From Clusia tigrina (Eukaryota > Arthropoda > Insecta > Diptera > Clusiidae): DNA of 64,000 nt. Made by a program: the position numbers and the translations under genes. Position 1 is the first letter of the stretch, and the number at the start of each line of letters is the position of its first letter. This document shows positions 63,290-64,000 of the stretch, piece by piece. Under the pieces are notes generated by a model, which was not told where the DNA came from, ran no database searches, and saw nothing but the letters and a program-made list of their open reading frames with translations. The DNA lies in contig OV050030.1 in NCBI GenBank assembly GCA_920105625.2, forward strand, positions 241,397,889 to 241,461,888, given 5' to 3'.

Positions 63290-64000
63290 ATCCTTACAGG
63301 GCCTCTGCCGGATAAACGGATATCCACTTTCACAACTCGCGTGCAAGTGTCTGAAACTGCTTCGCTCGACCACCTTCTACGACAGTTCTGGGAAATGGAA
63401 CAGCCTCCGCAAGATCGAAAGCTGTCCCAGACTGATCAAGACTGCCTTAATTTGTACTCCCAGATTACTCGTCGGGATGCTACGGGGCGATACATAGTCT
63501 CTCTGCCGTTCAAACAAGGGTTTGTTCCGGAGAAGTCTCTAGGAGCGTCGCGCTATATTGCCCTTCGGCAATTTGAGCGCAATGAGTCCCGGCTGGTAAA
63601 GAGCCCGGCCGATAAGCGACAATACGACGCGGTGGTACTTGAATACGTGACGTTAAATCACATGCGCAAGGTTCCACCGCCGTCAGTAACTCCTGTGCCT
63701 CATTATTACTTGCCACATCATGCAGTAATTAAGCCAGAGAGTACAACCACCAAACTTCGCGTGGTGTTCAATGCCTCACAAGCGACTTCCAACACGGTCA
63801 GCTTGAATGACGTGTTACACACAGGGCCAGTGTTACAAGCCGATCTGACCCGGCTAATAATCCAGTGGCGTATGTTTCGCTATGTCCTGAACGGGGACAT
63901 ACAAAAGATGTATCGTCAGATTCTGGTTGAGCCAAGCCAAGCTTCATACCAGAGAATTGTGTTTAGGGAATCTCCCGACAGCGATATCTCTGACTATGAA
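63290..64000 (+). pseudogene. pol: Polyprotein segment: linker and N-terminal reverse transcriptase (partial)
   Basis: The same frame stays open from the second TGA to the window end, 237 codons, with no start codon of its own needed. The first 100 residues or so form the protease-RT linker, including 'ETASLDHLLRQFWEME', a pattern common in Bel/Pao. The fingers and palm of reverse transcriptase follow: 'YYLPHHAVIKP', 'KLRVVFNAS' and 'LNDVLHTGPVL'. Next comes 'NGDIQKMYRQI', whose aspartate (codon 63896-63898) is in the position of the first catalytic metal-binding residue. The YxDD-type motif would lie beyond the window. The enzyme copies element RNA into DNA inside the particle. A 77-codon ORF in another frame (63264-63497) and an antisense ORF (63510-63716) overlap it and are judged spurious. 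Confidence 0.88.

Larger units (their letters stand above)
60518..64000 (+). mobile_element. Bel/Pao-type LTR retrotransposon, 5' part (truncated by window end)
   Basis: Satellite sequence stops after 'tggtcct' at 60517 and an LTR of the TGTT...AACA type begins. Then follow a tRNA-Tyr primer-binding site, a leader, and a polyprotein in one reading frame with the order Gag, zinc knuckles, aspartic protease and reverse transcriptase. That single-frame layout, the DUF1759-like Gag and the DUF1758-like protease are characteristic of the Bel/Pao class. Its GC-richer coding sequence contrasts with the AT-rich array. The five bases before the LTR, GTCCT, are the expected target-site duplication, but the right end is outside the window. 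Two in-frame stop codons suggest a defective copy. The distal RT, RNase H, integrase and 3' LTR are not visible. Confidence 0.95.

Overview
The window is eukaryotic, almost certainly from an insect and probably from a dipteran. The evidence is a Bel/Pao-class LTR retrotransposon (a class known only from animals) whose Gag resembles dipteran BEL-type proteins, with a primer-binding site complementary to metazoan tRNA-Tyr. I did not recognise the satellite family, so I do not name a genus.

Positions 1-60517 are one uninterrupted head-to-tail satellite array of about 309 copies of a 196-bp monomer. All copies are in the same orientation, with no unique sequence and no other transposon. The array has no genes; every short ORF in it is a by-product of the repeat. 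It has clear multi-monomer (higher-order) organisation that changes along its length: 7-11-monomer units in the first 7 kb; 10-monomer (1959-bp) units around 11-15 kb; three tandem macro-repeats based on 26 monomers (5086 bp) from 13.5 to about 27.7 kb, the middle one 979 bp shorter; 11-12-monomer units marked by a 217-bp variant monomer from about 28 to 41 kb; and mixed 7-11-monomer units from 41 to 60.5 kb, including a duplication displaced by about 10 kb.

Positions 60518-64000 hold the 5' part of a Bel/Pao element inserted into the array on the + strand: a 433-bp 5' LTR (TGTT...AACA) with TATA box and poly(A) signals, a tRNA-Tyr primer-binding site, an untranslated leader with a possible intron, then a single-frame Gag-Pol polyprotein. 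The polyprotein runs Gag (DUF1759-like), zinc knuckles, retropepsin-like protease and the start of reverse transcriptase. Two in-frame TGA codons (62483 and 63287) break it, so this copy is probably non-autonomous. The rest of pol, the 3' LTR and the right satellite junction lie beyond the window.

The most notable things are the layered recent amplification history of the array, the templated 21-bp insertion that marks one monomer lineage, the possible origin of the monomer from two half-repeats, and the leader architecture of the retroelement.
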